The notes below the pieces were generated by a model. It did no database searches. It worked only from the letters and a program-made list of their open reading frames with translations, and had not been told where the DNA came from. A stretch of 64,000 nucleotides of DNA. It comes from Diadema setosum (Eukaryota > Echinodermata > Echinoidea > Diadematoida > Diadematidae). The position numbers and the translations under genes were made by a program. The DNA lies in the NCBI GenBank assembly GCA_033980235.1, contig CM067064.1, positions 32,331,670 through 32,395,669 on the forward strand. Reading direction: 5' to 3'. Below are positions 32,241 through 44,914 of this stretch, one piece after another (the stretch's first letter is position 1; each line of letters starts with the position of its first letter).

Positions 32241-34690
32241 TGTAGGTACTAGACGAGATCGCCCAGGCCCAGTACATCCTTGTGAAACCCAAAACGAGTT
32301 TTGTATATCTGAGAGTCTTAGATGTCGATCAAAACTATGTTACACGTTTTTTTTTTTTTTTTTTTTTTTTTTGACCAACACATTCATGTTGACAATACTC
32401 GTTTAGACAGTGTTTACACCAAAGGTCTGTGCCGAGCAACGGCTCGGCCTCGGATCAATCGTGGTGCTTGGTTGGGCATGTTTATGCCCCAGGTTTATGC
32501 ATTCAAACCGAGAAATTAAGTCTGAGTTTGACTTTCTCGGTCGTGGTTGGCTGCCGTATTTTTATTTACTGTAGATTTTCTGATCTTCGAAGCGACTAAA
32601 GTTAGAAACTTGCACCCGTTACAGTAAAAGAACTTGAAATTGACTGAGTTAATACCATTTACTGCAATGGCAATAGAAGTAAAAGCAGGCAACCGGGAAA
32701 GCTTCAAAAACGTCGCTCAAGAAATATCCCATAGTTGAATATACCAGTATAAAATGGGCATTCAGTACTCCTCATTTCCCCTTCAAATTTTGTACACCTA
32801 GATGTAACATTACCTGTTGACCCAACTAAAGGTAACATTCCCCGAAACAATGAGATTTGAAGTAACTGCACAGTTACTGACGTATTATGAACGTGAATTA
32901 GAATGCGGAGGGGTAGGGGATGCGCTGCTTGGCCGCTTCCAGAAGTGGTCCCATATTGGGCCCAAATTGGGCCGCATTATCGGTTACACCACTTAACTAG
33001 ACTGCGGCCGATGATAATGTAAACGGGGGTCTAAATAATGATTCTTAGCGGTCATTCACAAAATCTTGTTATGACAGTATGTGGTCTTGGATTTTTCATC
33101 CTGAAATGTAGAATGTCCCCTGATATGCCACCAGCTGTGCATTATATTTATTTGTTACCAAAGTTTCAGCATTTCCCTTCATTTTCAATGTAGGCTTATA
33201 GTAACGTAAGTTACATTGTACAAGATATTACCCTTGAGAACGTGTGCTCTTCTTTCTTGTCCTGCCAGTCCTTTTTCACTGCTCTTGCCAAGTAGGGACT
33301 CTACCCAACTTCATTCAAGCTCCGATAGAGGGAGTGCCAGGTTTATTTATTCCATATCATCATTTTGAGTGTTACTCCATTTGCTACTTTAGAGGAGCAT
33401 TCAACATTGCCTGATCTGAACGGAACTCATGTGAATTAACATCACACTCTTGAAATTCCCGACATGTTTTTATTTTATCGTTACCCTGTTACATTCCGTC
33501 ATGTTAGTATTGGTCAATATCACCTTTCAGAGAGGAGAGAGGGAGTAGGGGGAGATAATGTAAGACCCCAAAATTGTGTCCTTCTCCTCACTCCTCACTT
33601 CTCTCAGTAAACGTCCTTGCAGTGCATTACGAAAGCAGGACGCACTGGTTTATTTGGAAAGTGGTCAGTCCCCACTGACCCATTCCACACACCAATTATG
33701 TGCCCTTTTGTTTAGACTTCTCCCTAAAACACTTGACCAGCACATTCCTTTGTGCTGACGACCACTACTACAAAATAGTGAGTTCATTCATAAACTCTCT
33801 TGACCAAATATGGTATAACAACTTTCCCCTTCCCAAATTTGGATTGCCTTCTAAGAAATATCCTGCATATGTATTAGTAAACAATAATCTCCCCTTTCAT
33901 TTTATGCAAAGTGTCAATAATAATGTATTCACAAGTTTAAGTATAAATGTCCCTGTAAATCCATACTCTTGGTTCTAGTTCAGCCTAACTGCTGGTGCTT
34001 CCAGACCTCTTGCCACCCGGCAGAGGGTTATATCCGTGATACACTCCAGCCCCGATTGGGAGCATACCAGGGAGTGCCAAGTGTTCATATATTGAGATTG
34101 TACCTCACCAAGCGTTTCTGTGTTACTACAAATAAAATATACATTCTGGCTGAACTGGACTTCATTCTCGTCTCTTCGTCATCATTATCATTGTGTCATC
34201 CAGCTGAGACTGTCATCGTAAATTCTATTGAACTGTTATACGTTTATAGTAACACTCAGTTATACAAGTGTTACAAGGGGTGACTTTGCATTATTACCAT
34301 CGTCGTGATCCTGATACTTATACTCCAGTGACACTCGCCTACAAAGTCCACGCGTACCACAACAATCAATCTAAAACATTCGAGTGTTACAATAAGAAGA
34401 AAGAAAGATGTGGATTATTATAATGATAGAAATAAACGCATCACAAAAGACAAATATTACATATGACTGTATATCTCCCATCCCCATGGATTGATCACCA
34501 TGGTCTTAATGTTCACAATCACTGATTGTTCACTTTACTATATTATGTATCTCCCTTGATGTTCTAGTATCTATGATATATTCTGCTTAGGTAGGCGAGA
34601 GGCATGAAGGATAATGCCCGTTACCAAAATGTTCAAATAAAAGTGACAGAATGCCTTCTTGTATTTTGTGAAAATTCTGGAATCTGAAAC
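32241..34690. other. No gene established downstream of gene B
   Basis: A T run of about 30 lies at 32347-32373. Open frames at 33576-34283 are short and unrelated to known families. The stretch 33559-34277 starts TGTAAGAC and ends GTGTTACA with an AATAAA near 34131, which is reminiscent of a solo LTR, but no flanking duplication was found. GGAGTGCCA occurs twice (33341, 34072). Confidence 0.45.
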
Positions 34691-34957
34691 CTACCTGTAC
34701 TGCCGAATGACATCAATCCAACCCTGCAAAAGCACAGAAGATGATCATAAGAAAATTATTCTTTACATTGTTTTCTTCATAACGACGGAGGCGAACACGC
34801 TCGAACACTCTCGATACGGATTTTGCCCCTGAAATCTCATTTTCTGTGTTTACCTGAGTAGTAGGTGGAGAAACCATCACTGGAATCTGAACAAGAATTG
34901 GTTACTGATTGCACCTGAGTGAAAATCATTGGAAGAAATGTGATAATTAGCGAGAAA

Positions 34958-35791
34958 ATGTCGTCGCAAAAAGCAAACAACAAGACGAAGGGAAACAACG
35001 GACAATGGGCAGGACGACTTCGCCCGAGTTCCCCGGTCGGTCCCAGCCCAGAAAAGCCCATCAGCCTGGCTGGTCAGTCAAGTGTAGATGCCCCAAAGAC
35101 GCTAGAGGAGATAAGCGAGAATCTTGAACCCAGAATAAAGAGTGCATTGTGTTCGGACGACGTGCTTGAAAAGATTAAGTCCGTAATAATGGAGGCAATC
35201 GTGGAGAAGGTGACACAGGATGTGTACGAGGCTCTGACGCACGATCTGTCAAACATCAAACTGGAACAAGAAAGAATGAGCGAAAACATCAAAGGGATCA
35301 CAAAGGAAATGGAAAAACTCAGAGAAAACCTTGATGACTTGGAGCAATATGGCCGAAGAGAGTCCCTCCGCTTTTTCGGTGTGCCGGAAAAGCAATCGGA
35401 AGACACAGATAGCGTCATACGTGACGTAGTTCAGCAACACCTCAACATTCTGCTAGATGAGAAGGACATTGCTCGTAGCCATCGAATCACTCCAAAACCT
35501 GGTAACAGCAGCCATGGGAGAGGACCGAAGCCAATTATAGTCAGATTCACCACATACAACATCCGTCGCAACGTCTACGAAGCCAAATCCAAACTGAAGG
35601 GGTCTAACATCTTCATACATGAGGATCTGACGCCGTTCAAGAGGGATCTGATCAACAAGGCGAGGAAGATGTCATCGGTGAAGCGAGTTTGGTCCAGTGA
35701 CGGCCGCATCATTGCCCTTCGATCTGCCCCTGATGGTCATGAGAAAAAGGTACTGGTTAGGAACGTCAGTGACCTAGCTCTACTTGAGTAA
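34958..35791 (+). CDS. LINE ORF1 protein (RNA-binding, coiled coil)
   Basis: 277 residues from the ATG at 34958. The frame opens further upstream without an ATG, so this is the first possible start. N-terminal 45 residues are basic and Pro/Ser-rich (GNNGQWAGRLRPSSPVG). A helical, coiled-coil-like region runs from about 45 to 130. Then comes YGRRESLRFFGVPE (about 131-144), the signature of the RRM-like region of L1/CR1-type ORF1 proteins, with IIVRFTTYNIRRNVY (about 190-205) in the C-terminal domain. Family knowledge: such proteins trimerise and coat the element's RNA. No stop or frameshift. A second ORF1 start of the same family is at 59783. Confidence 0.85.
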   Translation: MSSQKANNKTKGNNGQWAGRLRPSSPVGPSPEKPISLAGQSSVDAPKTLEEISENLEPRIKSALCSDDVLEKIKSVIMEAIVEKVTQDVYEALTHDLSNIKLEQERMSENIKGITKEMEKLRENLDDLEQYGRRESLRFFGVPEKQSEDTDSVIRDVVQQHLNILLDEKDIARSHRITPKPGNSSHGRGPKPIIVRFTTYNIRRNVYEAKSKLKGSNIFIHEDLTPFKRDLINKARKMSSVKRVWSSDGRIIALRSAPDGHEKKVLVRNVSDLALLE

Positions 35792-35838
35792 GAGCACGCA
35801 CAAACTTGATAGAACTTTGCACTTCGTTTATAACCTAA

Positions 35839-36402
35839 ATGAAAAACATATACCCATGCATTGTTTGTGAAAAGAACGTCAAGGGAAATCAAAATGCTCT
35901 TCTTTGTGTTGCATGCCTACAGTGGTGTCATTTGCCCTGTTCTGGTGAGGATAGACAATTTTTTAACACGGATAAAGATTGGATATGTCGTAAATGTTAC
36001 TTTGCAGAACTTCCGGTAGAAATGTTTGACACTCAGCCTGAAGATGAACTCCGAGAAGAAGAGAACATTCCCGAATTGTTCCCAACAGCGAACTTCCCTG
36101 TCATTCCAGTTCCCGAATCTGTCGAGGAAGAAATAGACATGATAAGAGAGGAGAAGGGATTAAAAATTACCCATCTTAATTGTTTATCATTAACAAAAAA
36201 CATTGATGAACTGCGACATCTTGCCAAGAGAATGGATATTGATATATTTGCCCTTAGTGAAACTCACTTAAATGATTTGATTGAAGATGGTGAAATTAAT
36301 ATTGACTCGTATTACCTTATCCGTAAAGATAGAACACGTGCAGGTGGAGGAGTTGCTGTTATATTAAGAATACAATTGTATGTAAAGAGAGACATGATTT
36401 AG
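35839..36402 (+). pseudogene. LINE ORF2, 5' part: PHD finger and endonuclease N-terminus
   Basis: Starts at the ATG at 35839, 47 bp after ORF1. Residues 5-55 form a PHD zinc finger with the C4-H-C3 order: CIVC, LLCVAC, WCHLPC, WICRKC. After an acidic linker, residues 112-180 begin the apurinic-type endonuclease: LKITHLNCLSL, then DIFALSETHL with the catalytic Glu, then RKDRTRAGGGVAVILR. At about 36366-36372 (ATTAAGAATACAATTG) the frame breaks: the reading continues correctly in the next frame if one A is missing here. The visible stop at 36400-36402 is therefore not the natural end. PHD fingers in ORF2 are known from some CR1-like elements and may guide chromatin contact (inference). Confidence 0.85.
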
Positions 36403-38978
36403 CTGAACCTGACTTAGAAATGATAATTTTAGAAGTTATGATGTTCAGAGCAAAATCATTTTTCATGATTGTATGGTATAGGCCGCCAAATTCAACAATA
36501 TCCACTTTAAACTCATTTGAAAATGTTTTGCAAAAACTGGATGATATCAACTGTGATTATATTGTATTAGGTGATGTGAATTGTGATTTGTTAGCAAACC
36601 GTAAATCATGGCAAAATGAATGCTTTGTAAATCTAATCGATAATTTTGGTCTTGCTCAATGTATTCAGTCACCAACCAGAGTAACAAAACAGACCAGTAC
36701 TCTTATAGATTGGATTTTGACAAACAATCGTGACAAAATTGTTTCAGCTAAAGTTATTCCTGTCACAATGAGTGATCATTACGCCATTTATTGTACTTGG
36801 GGTAAACGTAAATCATCACAAGATTATATGTATAAATACAAATTTAGTAGAAATCTTAGACGTTTAAATTTACCTGGTTTTTATGAAGATATTGCCAAAC
36901 TTACTTGGGAAGACGTCTTGAATGAGACCGATGTCGAAAAAGCGTATGATGCCTTTGAAAAAAGTTTTACTGAAATTTTGAACAAACATGCTCCTTTAAA
37001 AAAGAAACGAGTAAAAAATGAAGAATCACCATGGATTAATGATAACATACTACAAATGATACGTGAGCGAAATAAGCAAAAACAAAAAGCCAAGGAGTCT
37101 AATCTGGATAAGGATTGGAAACTGTATAGAAAACTTCGTAACAAAGTAACTTCTCAAATACGAGTTGCAAAGAGACATTACATTTCAAATTCAATAGAAT
37201 TAGGCAAGGGGCAATCAGGAGACGTATGGAAATCATTACAATACGTACTTCCCAAGAAAAATAAATCGTGTGCAATCACTCAGATTAAGCATGACGGTAA
37301 TGATGTGAGTGATAAAAAAGAAATAGCTGAGTTATTCAATTCTCATTTTGTAAGTATTGGTAAAAAGATTCAAGGTAACATTAAAATAAGTTCAGATAAA
37401 GATTGTAATGATAAGCAAACCACTCCAAATGTAAATACAAATTTATTTTATTTCAGTGAAATTTGTGAAAGCGAAGTTTTAGATATTATCAAAACTTTAC
37501 AAGTAAAGAAAGCAAGTGGATTAAATAACGTACCTGTATCAATAGTGCAGCAGACAGCATCTTACATTGTTAAACCATTAGTTTATATTATTAATTTGTC
37601 TCTCACTCAAGGAACGGTACCTGTACCATGCAAGTTATCTAGAGTAACTCCAATATTTAAGGGAGGAGACAAATTAGATCTGGGAAACTACAGGCCAATA
37701 TCAGTTTTGAATGTGTTTACAAAAATTTTTGAAAAAATCGTTTTCGGACAATTATATGGATACCTTAAAGAACACTCATTATTATGTGAAAATCAATTTG
37801 GATTCAGACCAAAACACTCCACAGAGACGGCACTTATAAATGTAACACAAAATTGGGCTGATTGTCTCGATAAAGGGAACGTAGTTGGAATACTTACCCT
37901 CGATTTTCAAAAGGCATTTGACACTGTTGATCACGATTTGTTGCTTTCCAAACTCAAACGTCTGGGGATTAGAGAAATATCACTAAAATGGTTCCACAGT
38001 TACTTAACGAACCGGGCACAATGTACTGTAGTTAACGGCATATCGTCTACAATGCAACCGATCGAGTGTGGTATTCCACAAGGTAGCAACCTCGGCCCAC
38101 TTCTCTTTGTTATATACGTTAACGATATGTCAACCTGTCTGAAGGATTGTAACATTTCTTTGTACGCCGACGACACGTTAATTTATGCGCATGGCAAGAA
38201 TGCACATAGTGTTGTTGATACGTTGAATAGGGAACTTAAAGTAGTGGATGTATGGTTTAATGATAACAAATTAGCACTGAACGCGAAGAAATGTGAATTT
38301 CTGATGATGGGTTCGAGGAAACGAATCAAACAAGCTTCTGTTCCAGGTGTTTATATAGGACAAAAACAAATTCAGCGAGTACGAAAATGTAAATATTTAG
38401 GGGTTATGTTAGACGAGCACCTGGATTGGACTGCTCAAACAGAATTTGTTATCAAAAAGGTGAATAAGGATATTTATTTACTTAAGAGGATTAAGACTTT
38501 TATAAATCAAAAGGTTGCATTGGTGTTTTATAAGACCGTAATTCAGTCAAAATATGATTATTGTGATATTGTCTGGGGGAATATGGGGATAGGATTAAAG
38601 AACAGACTTCAAAAGCAACAAAATCGTGCCCTTCGAACAGTTATGAGCGTAAACTGGGAATTTCCTTCCGAATCTATATATCGTGAATTGAAAATTGATA
38701 AACTTGAAATTCGGAGGAAAAAGCGAATTCTTTATACAATGTATAAGATCGCACTCGAAATGTTACCATATGTTATTTGTAAACTTTTTCAATTTAAGAA
38801 TAATGAGTATAATCTTAGACATCAAATGAATAATTTTCAATTACCAAAAGTTCGTACTGAATTCAAAAAAAGAAGTTTGTTGTTTAGTGGGGTAAGACTT
38901 TGGAATAGTTTAACGAATGAGATAAAAGGGCTTGGTTGGAACGGTTTCAGGAGACAGGTGAATAATTTTATAACGTGA
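36373..38978 (+). pseudogene. LINE ORF2, 3' part: endonuclease C-terminus and reverse transcriptase
   Basis: Continuation of ORF2 after the frameshift; open from about 36373, with the first ATG at 36420. Numbering from that ATG (852 residues): YRPP 20-23, GDVNCD 51-56, IDWILTN about 96-102, SDHYAIY 118-124 (catalytic His) complete the endonuclease. The reverse transcriptase runs from about 300 to 610: NYRPISVL 423-430, FGFRPKHSTETAL 460-472, LDFQKAFDTVDH 494-505 (catalytic Asp), GIPQGSNLGPLLF 551-563, LYADDTLIY 581-589 (catalytic YADD). The Trp/His-poor C-terminal region ends LWNSLTNEIKGLGW, a conserved CR1-type end. All catalytic residues are present, so only the upstream frameshift blocks this copy. 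Confidence 0.9.
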
Positions 38979-39218
38979 AATATTTGAGTGTAGTAAACAC
39001 CGGAGATTAGTATAAATGAGTGGGCGGGGGGGGGGGAGGGATCAGTCTGCAATTAGCTGATATCGTTTGTGTATTTTACTATGACAATTGTCTTAAATTT
39101 TGTATTATTTTTTGATAAGTTTGTTTTGTACATATTTGTAGGTTTTAAGTTTTGTACTTTTGTTACCTCATGTTACCTCATGTTATTTGTAAACTTTTGC
39201 TATGCTGATTTGTTTTGT

Positions 39219-39249
<31 letters not shown>

Positions 39250-39384
39250 ACTCATTTTCAGTTATGTAACTTTTGTGTTGTACAATTCATTGTGTAACGT
39301 GTATTTTTAATTCACGGACTGGCTGAAAAACAGCCTCCGGCTGAGCCCGGTACCGTGACAAAATAAAATGAATGAATGAATGAA

Positions 39385-41029
39385 TCCTTCTATACCGTCA
39401 GCCAGTACATTTCAATCCGCCGATATGAGAGAAGAGATTTAACTTGGATAAAAAGCTTGCCACCTCTGTCCTCATTTCAAGTAGATCGTTTTACCTAGTT
39501 GCATAGGACCAACGGAGAAAAGCATGTGCCTTAATCTGTGCCTTTAATAGAGTCAGTGTATTGTGAAAATGTTAGAAAACTGTAAAATGTGCAGAAAGAG
39601 AATGCATGTCTTTATGGCATCATCCAAATGAGACGTTTTGGTAACAGATATGGGCATTTTGCGGAAAATGCTAAATATAATTTATATGTTTTACACTTCG
39701 GCGGCAAAGACTGGCAAGTAACTTCTCACTTTCAATCAAGGACTGTAATATATTACAACCATGATAGCGTATAACCCACAAACACTATGCAAGGAATACA
39801 ACCCTTTTATGCCCTATATACGCAGAGGTGTTCAATAACGTTCCTATGGGGACAAGGAAGTGGAATTTCTATACAAGGATTCAAGGCCAGGAAGGAGTTA
39901 CCTCAACTGACATGTTCACAGAGAGATTTCTCTCTTTTTTTTCCAATTCTCTATTGTATCAGAATCATCACGAATCCATACTGACAACGCGTAAAATAAT
40001 CCCATAAATATAGTTTTGCAAACATTTCTCAAGCAGTGTACTGAAATATGTCGCTTATTCAGACGTACAGGGTGAGTGTAGGCAGTTTGTCGAGTTTTTG
40101 TTTTGTTTTTTTTTTTTTGTCTTTTTTTCTTTTCAACGAGTCTGGTACAAAACCAGGATGGTTGACCCTAAGATAGTTGCAACTCAACATCTCCAAGTAG
40201 TTCATCGAGTGAAGACTTATTTCTCTCCATCTGTACACATCATTTTAAGCGTAATAAATGTCCAGCTGATACCAAGGTGCACATACGACTTTGTGTGAAA
40301 TGGGACTTTGATTTCTGACGACTGTCATTGTGTGTGTGTGCAGGTACGCCAACATTCATTTGAATGTTGAAAACCTCGCTACATTGACATCATTGAGATG
40401 GACATCAGTTGCAGTATATCAGTGAACGGTATAGGTATAACTTCTTCAAGCACTCTCATCCTTATAATGAACCTCTTTTTGTATCAGTGTTCAGATCCAA
40501 CAACAAATACTCGGATCATTTAATTCATTTCAGCAACCATCGGAGAATAGAATAATGTAAATTTTGATATGTATTTGCATACCTGCTCATCGCTTCCGGT
40601 CTCGTCATTTCGTTTTTATTCATTTCATTTTATTTCGTCGCGGTACTTGGCTCAGTGACCATTTTTCGGCTAGTCCGTTGGTCGAAAAACACGTGCATAA
40701 TACACAACACGTCAATTAAATTACTGAAATACACATAAAACATCGTATGATACATGCACTAAAACTAGAATCCTTCATAATTTTGTACAACGTACAATTT
40801 GATGCAAAAAAGAAAAAAAAAAGGAAAACAAAAACGAATCAACAAACTAACAAACGAAACGACACAATATAGGATACCCTGAGATCAGCTGTTGAAGACT
40901 GATCACCCCTTACATGTCTCCCCCATTAAACTTATTCATACAATCAAGTAATTACTAAATCAAACTCTTCAGTGTTATGAAATAACTAATTATTCACCTG
41001 CCTCCTGAAATCATCCCAATCATTCCAAC
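39385..41029. other. No gene seen
   Basis: Only short frames and T runs (40095-40133). Parts of this stretch may be the strongly diverged first half of duplication copy 3, but I could not align it with confidence to 22-23.5 kb. Confidence 0.55.
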
Positions 41030-42765
41030 AAAGGGCAGAGAAATTGCCTTTATTGAAGTTCCGTTGACTTCATTAAGAATATATGTCACAGAATGCATGG
41101 TAGATCCAAAAATAAATAACAAGATATGAATAACATGAAATGAGTGAAGTGGTTGAATACTTAATTTCAGCCATGTGGCTCAGTGATTATAATAATTCTT
41201 TAACGAGCGTTTAAGTCACCTATCACAATTTGATTAAATACAAACAAAAACGCGCAAGTGCTCTCTATCTTCACAGTATATGATAATAAGCCTGACCGTC
41301 GCGACGGTCCGTGTAATATGGTTATTTATGAAAATGTAACACCAAATACTGCCAAGAATAAAAATAATATTCCTTCTTAGTATTTGTCCTTATCATTGGA
41401 AAAGAAAACAACGACAGTGCATTCGATTTCATGTTCAAGCATAAATATCAAAATAACCATGGCATGTACAACTCTTTGGAATGCTTATGATAATGCGGAT
41501 TGAGTGCGGATTATATTGTATGAGGCAATATCAAACAATTAAAAAATTGCACAATCACGCAGATTTACTCAAGAGATGTGTTTGAAACGGGCTCCCTTTC
41601 AGATTTGAGTTTTTAAGATTAGCTTCTTCAAATATTTGAGTTGTCCTTGACTCTCTCTCTCTCTCTGTATACTTTATGAGTACCTTGTGAGTTTGATCAG
41701 GTCTGCCGCGCCATGCACCATTTCTTGTGCATCCCAAGAAATCCCAAAATATCACAAGGTTTGGGTTAAATGTGGTTACTATGGCAAACATTTTGTCTGG
41801 CAAACACAAAAAGTAGGTCTCCACAGCCTATGCCTCAATGTCAATTCCACCAAATTTGATTTCAATTGCTTCACAATTATAGAAGGAGTTCCCTCCACAA
41901 GATTTTCAAAAAATATGCAGTTTCCTTGGCAACGCCTTGTCGGGTACAAACACAAAGAGTGTCTTGCATAACTACATCTATAGATCATTACATACCAAAT
42001 TTGAAATAAATTGCTTCATTACTGTGGGGGAAAATTGTGGTTACCATGGCAACGCTTTCTCCAACAAACACATACATGCGCGCACACACACACACACACA
42101 CACAAACAATAACAAACAAACATACATTTGTATCTTGCACATCTATACACCTCAGTGTCATCATGAGCCACAAGTTTCATCAAAATTGCTTCAAAACTGT
42201 AGGAGTTCGCAATATTTGCAACGGTCCGCCCGACCAGGGAGGTTCCCCTCACCTCCCTGGCCCGACCGACCACACGCTGATTCCTAAAGTTTATACCCCT
42301 TATACACTTTGGTACGAGGGGGTATAACTATACACCCAGTCTTGTTCCGAAGTTCATGTACTTCAATGTTTGCTAGGACCCAAGTTTCACAATTATTTTT
42401 TACATCTTCTCTTTACTCTGCATGATCTTTTTTTTTCCAAGCTTTGTAGCAATCATACGTTGGGAATGTTCATACCTATTATAATGTAAAGTAGATGCTG
42501 ACTAATTGCACGTAATGTTGCCCTTATAAGAGTCACAGGGACAATACGAGTCACAGGGACAATACTTTACGAAATATATGTGATAGGTCTATATATTTGA
42601 ATTTTTTCTCTCTGTGATTGGGAGGTATTTGAGAAGTTTATGTGCTTCCTGTATGGGGTTTTGGGCCGGGCTTCTGAGGGCCACAACGTTGGAAATTTCA
42701 TTCACTATCTCTTCATTAGACATGTTAAATATAATGCGCTGTAATATTAATTGTTTGAAAGGACG
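41030..42765 (+). repeat. Segmental duplication block, copy 3 (3' half)
   Basis: Matches 23.54-24.90 kb in order. 41055-41110 (TTGAAGTTCCGTTGACTTCA, TAGATCCAAAAAT), 41165-41275 (GTGGCTCAGTGATTATAATA, CAAGTGCTCTCTATCTTCAC), 41515-41650 (TTGTATGAGGCAATATCAAA, AGATTTGAGTTTTTAAG) and 42411-42730 (CTTTACTCTGCATGATC, GAGAAGTTTATGTGCTTCC, AACGTTGGAAATTTCATTC). The interval 41695-42340 has no counterpart in copy 2 and is a later repeat insertion. Confidence 0.75.
41695..42340. repeat. Repeat inserted in copy 3, ~130-bp sub-units
   Basis: Recurring pattern of CACCAAATTTGATTTCAATT, TTGCTTCA-ACT, then GTTACTATGGCAA or GTTACCATGGCAACGC, at about 41755, 41850, 41995 and 42170. Includes a (CA)n run at 42083-42102. 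The plus- and minus-strand ORFs here are artefacts of the repeats. Confidence 0.65.
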
Positions 42766-43430
42766 TGCAAAAAGGCATAGGATTCAGACAACAGCAAAAC
42801 TTAAATGAACGAAACGTGAGTGCAGTAATAATGATTAATAAATGACAAAAAATCTTTACATAAGAAAAGAGAAACAATGGGGGGGGGGGTGAAAGTCAGT
42901 TTACCTTGAGAGCAGACAGTGTGGTTGTCTGTTGCCACCGTTGCATTTCCGCACTGCGATGATTCATCTCGGGCATTAATGGCAATACCTGCATATTAAA
43001 GTCTCGGTGTACTTGTCTGGTCCTCCTTCCCACCCCTTCATCTCAAGGTGAACGGCGAATTCGTGCGTGTCGTGACATGTCTAAATCATGATTGTCTTCG
43101 TGCTTGAAGTTGCATTGGACTTTTATGCAAGCACATAGTATCAAAGTTCAAAATCCATTCTTTTGCTGTTTATTCTACCTATTATAAGGACAGAGTATAA
43201 GCTCCTAGCTCCCTGTGCATTCAACATGGCCAATGCGGTTCAAACGATATACAAAGGTGTAATTTTGCTGTTAATGCTTCATAACGCTATTAGTTTCGTT
43301 GTGATGCATCGCATTTGTTTATGCTTTGATGCCGACTGAAGATTCGTCGGAGGGGAGCACCTACTTCACGATTATTATCATCTAATTCCATTAAAAGTTA
43401 GTTAGGTATAACATGCTATCCGGTGCCAGG
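42766..43430. other. No gene seen
   Basis: Unremarkable AT-rich sequence apart from a G run at 42879-42889. Confidence 0.6.
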
Positions 43431-43728
43431 TAAAAATGGCAGAGGTAAAAATGGCAGAGGTAAAAACGGCAGAAGTAATAATGGCAGAGGTAAAAATGGC
43501 AGAGGTAAAAATAACAGAGGTAAAAATGGCAGAGATATATAATGGCAGGGGTAAAAATGGCAGACGTAAAAAGGGCAGAGGTAAAAATGGCAGAGGTAAA
43601 AATGGCAGAGGTAAAAATGGCAGAGGTAGTATCAGAGGTAATAATGTCAGAGGTAAAAATGTCAGAAGCAAAAATGTCAGAAGTAATGAGAGCGATTTCG
43701 TCAGAGGTAAACGTATGAAAAGGTTTTG
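43431..43728 (+). repeat. 15-bp minisatellite GGCAGAGGTAAAAAT
   Basis: About 19 units of 15 bp, with variants GTCAGAGG, GGCAGACG and GGTAATAAT. Since 15 is a multiple of three, every frame is open (MAEVKMAEVK on plus, FLPLPFLPLP on minus). The inverted counterpart is at 50.83-51.16 kb. Confidence 0.95.
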
Positions 43729-44066
43729 AATAATAACCTCGCCAGAGCAAACTGTATTTATCGAATTATCAAATCCAAACTGCAGATTTGAAAAATATTT
43801 ATGGAATTATGTTTTTAAAAAATTAGAGCACTCTCATTATTCTGAGTTTGATTCAAGTGCAGTGGCGTAATCTGTCTGTTCAGAGGAATATTAAACCAGC
43901 TTAGATCCTAGTAGGCCTATGGGAAATTATTATTATTGTAATTAATATTATTAATACTATTATTTATCACTATAAGGGGGTTCCAATTATCACTATAAGG
44001 GGTTCCAACAATGCTGCAAACCCCTTAAACAGTATAATCCTACGTTGTTTCGCCCAATGAAGTTAT

Positions 44067-44100
<34 letters not shown>

Positions 44101-44738
44101 AACCCATTTATGGTCTAAACATATACTTCTATACGAAGATATACATACTCTCACAAAACACACTCTTAAACAAACGAATTCCGCTCACGTCCAGGCTAGT
44201 ATATTGTCATTATTTTTTTGTTGTTGTTGTTGTTGAACTGTTTAGTGTAAAGAAGTGAAGGAGACATAGTCGAAGCAAACCGCTAATTTTTCACCTGTCC
44301 TATGTTATTTTCTCACGTTCCGGTTTCGTAGGAGCCTATTTATCTCACAAGGCCTAATCACGACATAATGTAGAAGTAAGAATACAAAACGCAAAAAACA
44401 AACTACAGCAGATGTATCGGCAGACATAAGTAAGTTCTTGCAAAATATTTTATTACATTGTTCAAGTATCACATGGCGCAAAAACAAATATCTCGAAGTT
44501 TAATGAACACCTTGTGGTCACTTTATAAACTTATGCCTATTAAAACTGGAGACGAACTTAAGCAATAGACTGTTCTAGTGAGAGTAAAAACTGATAGTTT
44601 GCCATGGGATTTCTTTCAATTATTGTTGAATCCGCAAGCGAAAAAAAAAAATGTAAATGTTTGATGCCTTTCAAACTTAGCTGTTGCTCCAAAGTCAGAT
44701 TCAGTTATATTTAATGTAGTAGATTTATCAACATGGTG
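43729..44738. other. No gene seen; CA repeat
   Basis: (CA)n at 44068-44096, (TTG)n at 44218-44235. A short duplicated phrase, CACTATAAGGGG-TTCCAA, occurs at 43968 and 43990. Confidence 0.6.
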
Positions 44739-44814
44739 CAGGCCCGTAGCCAGGATTTTTCAAGGGGGGGTGCGGTCACTAAAAAAACGGACCTTCGGTA
44801 CCAATACCAATGAT

Positions 44815-44815
44815 G

Positions 44816-44881
<66 letters not shown>
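44815..44881. repeat. (CA)n then (TA)n microsatellite
   Basis: About 13 CA units followed directly by about 20 TA units. The plus-strand ORF at 44770 reads through it (HTHTHIYIYIY) and is not a gene. Confidence 0.95.
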
Positions 44882-44883
<2 letters not shown>

Positions 44884-44914
44884 TTTGGACGACCGAACTA
44901 CAAAAGTTGTATAA

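Larger units (their letters stand above)
34691..39384 (+). mobile_element. Near-complete CR1-like LINE with PHD-finger ORF2
   Basis: ORF1 (34958-35791), a 47-bp gap, ORF2 (35839-38978 in two frames), then a 400-bp 3' UTR with a TTTTG-rich tract (39209-39244), a small hairpin (GGCTGAAAAACAGCC) and the end AAAATAAAATGAATGAATGAATGAAT. The short tandem ATGA tail, rather than poly-A, is typical of CR1/L2-type elements. The 5' boundary is not sharp; I place it loosely upstream of ORF1. No target duplication was identified. The single frameshift and long open frames indicate a recent insertion compared with the other LINE fragments in the window. It lies between gene B and duplication copy 3. Confidence 0.85.

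Noticed and set aside
33559..34277. Possible solo LTR (TGTAAGAC ... GTGTTACA)
   Set aside because: No matching 4-6-bp target duplication and no primer-binding site or second LTR; ends may be coincidental.
43391..43750. 119-codon minus-strand ORF and plus-strand partner
   Set aside because: Same minisatellite artefact; repeated FTSAIFTSAI is not a protein domain here.
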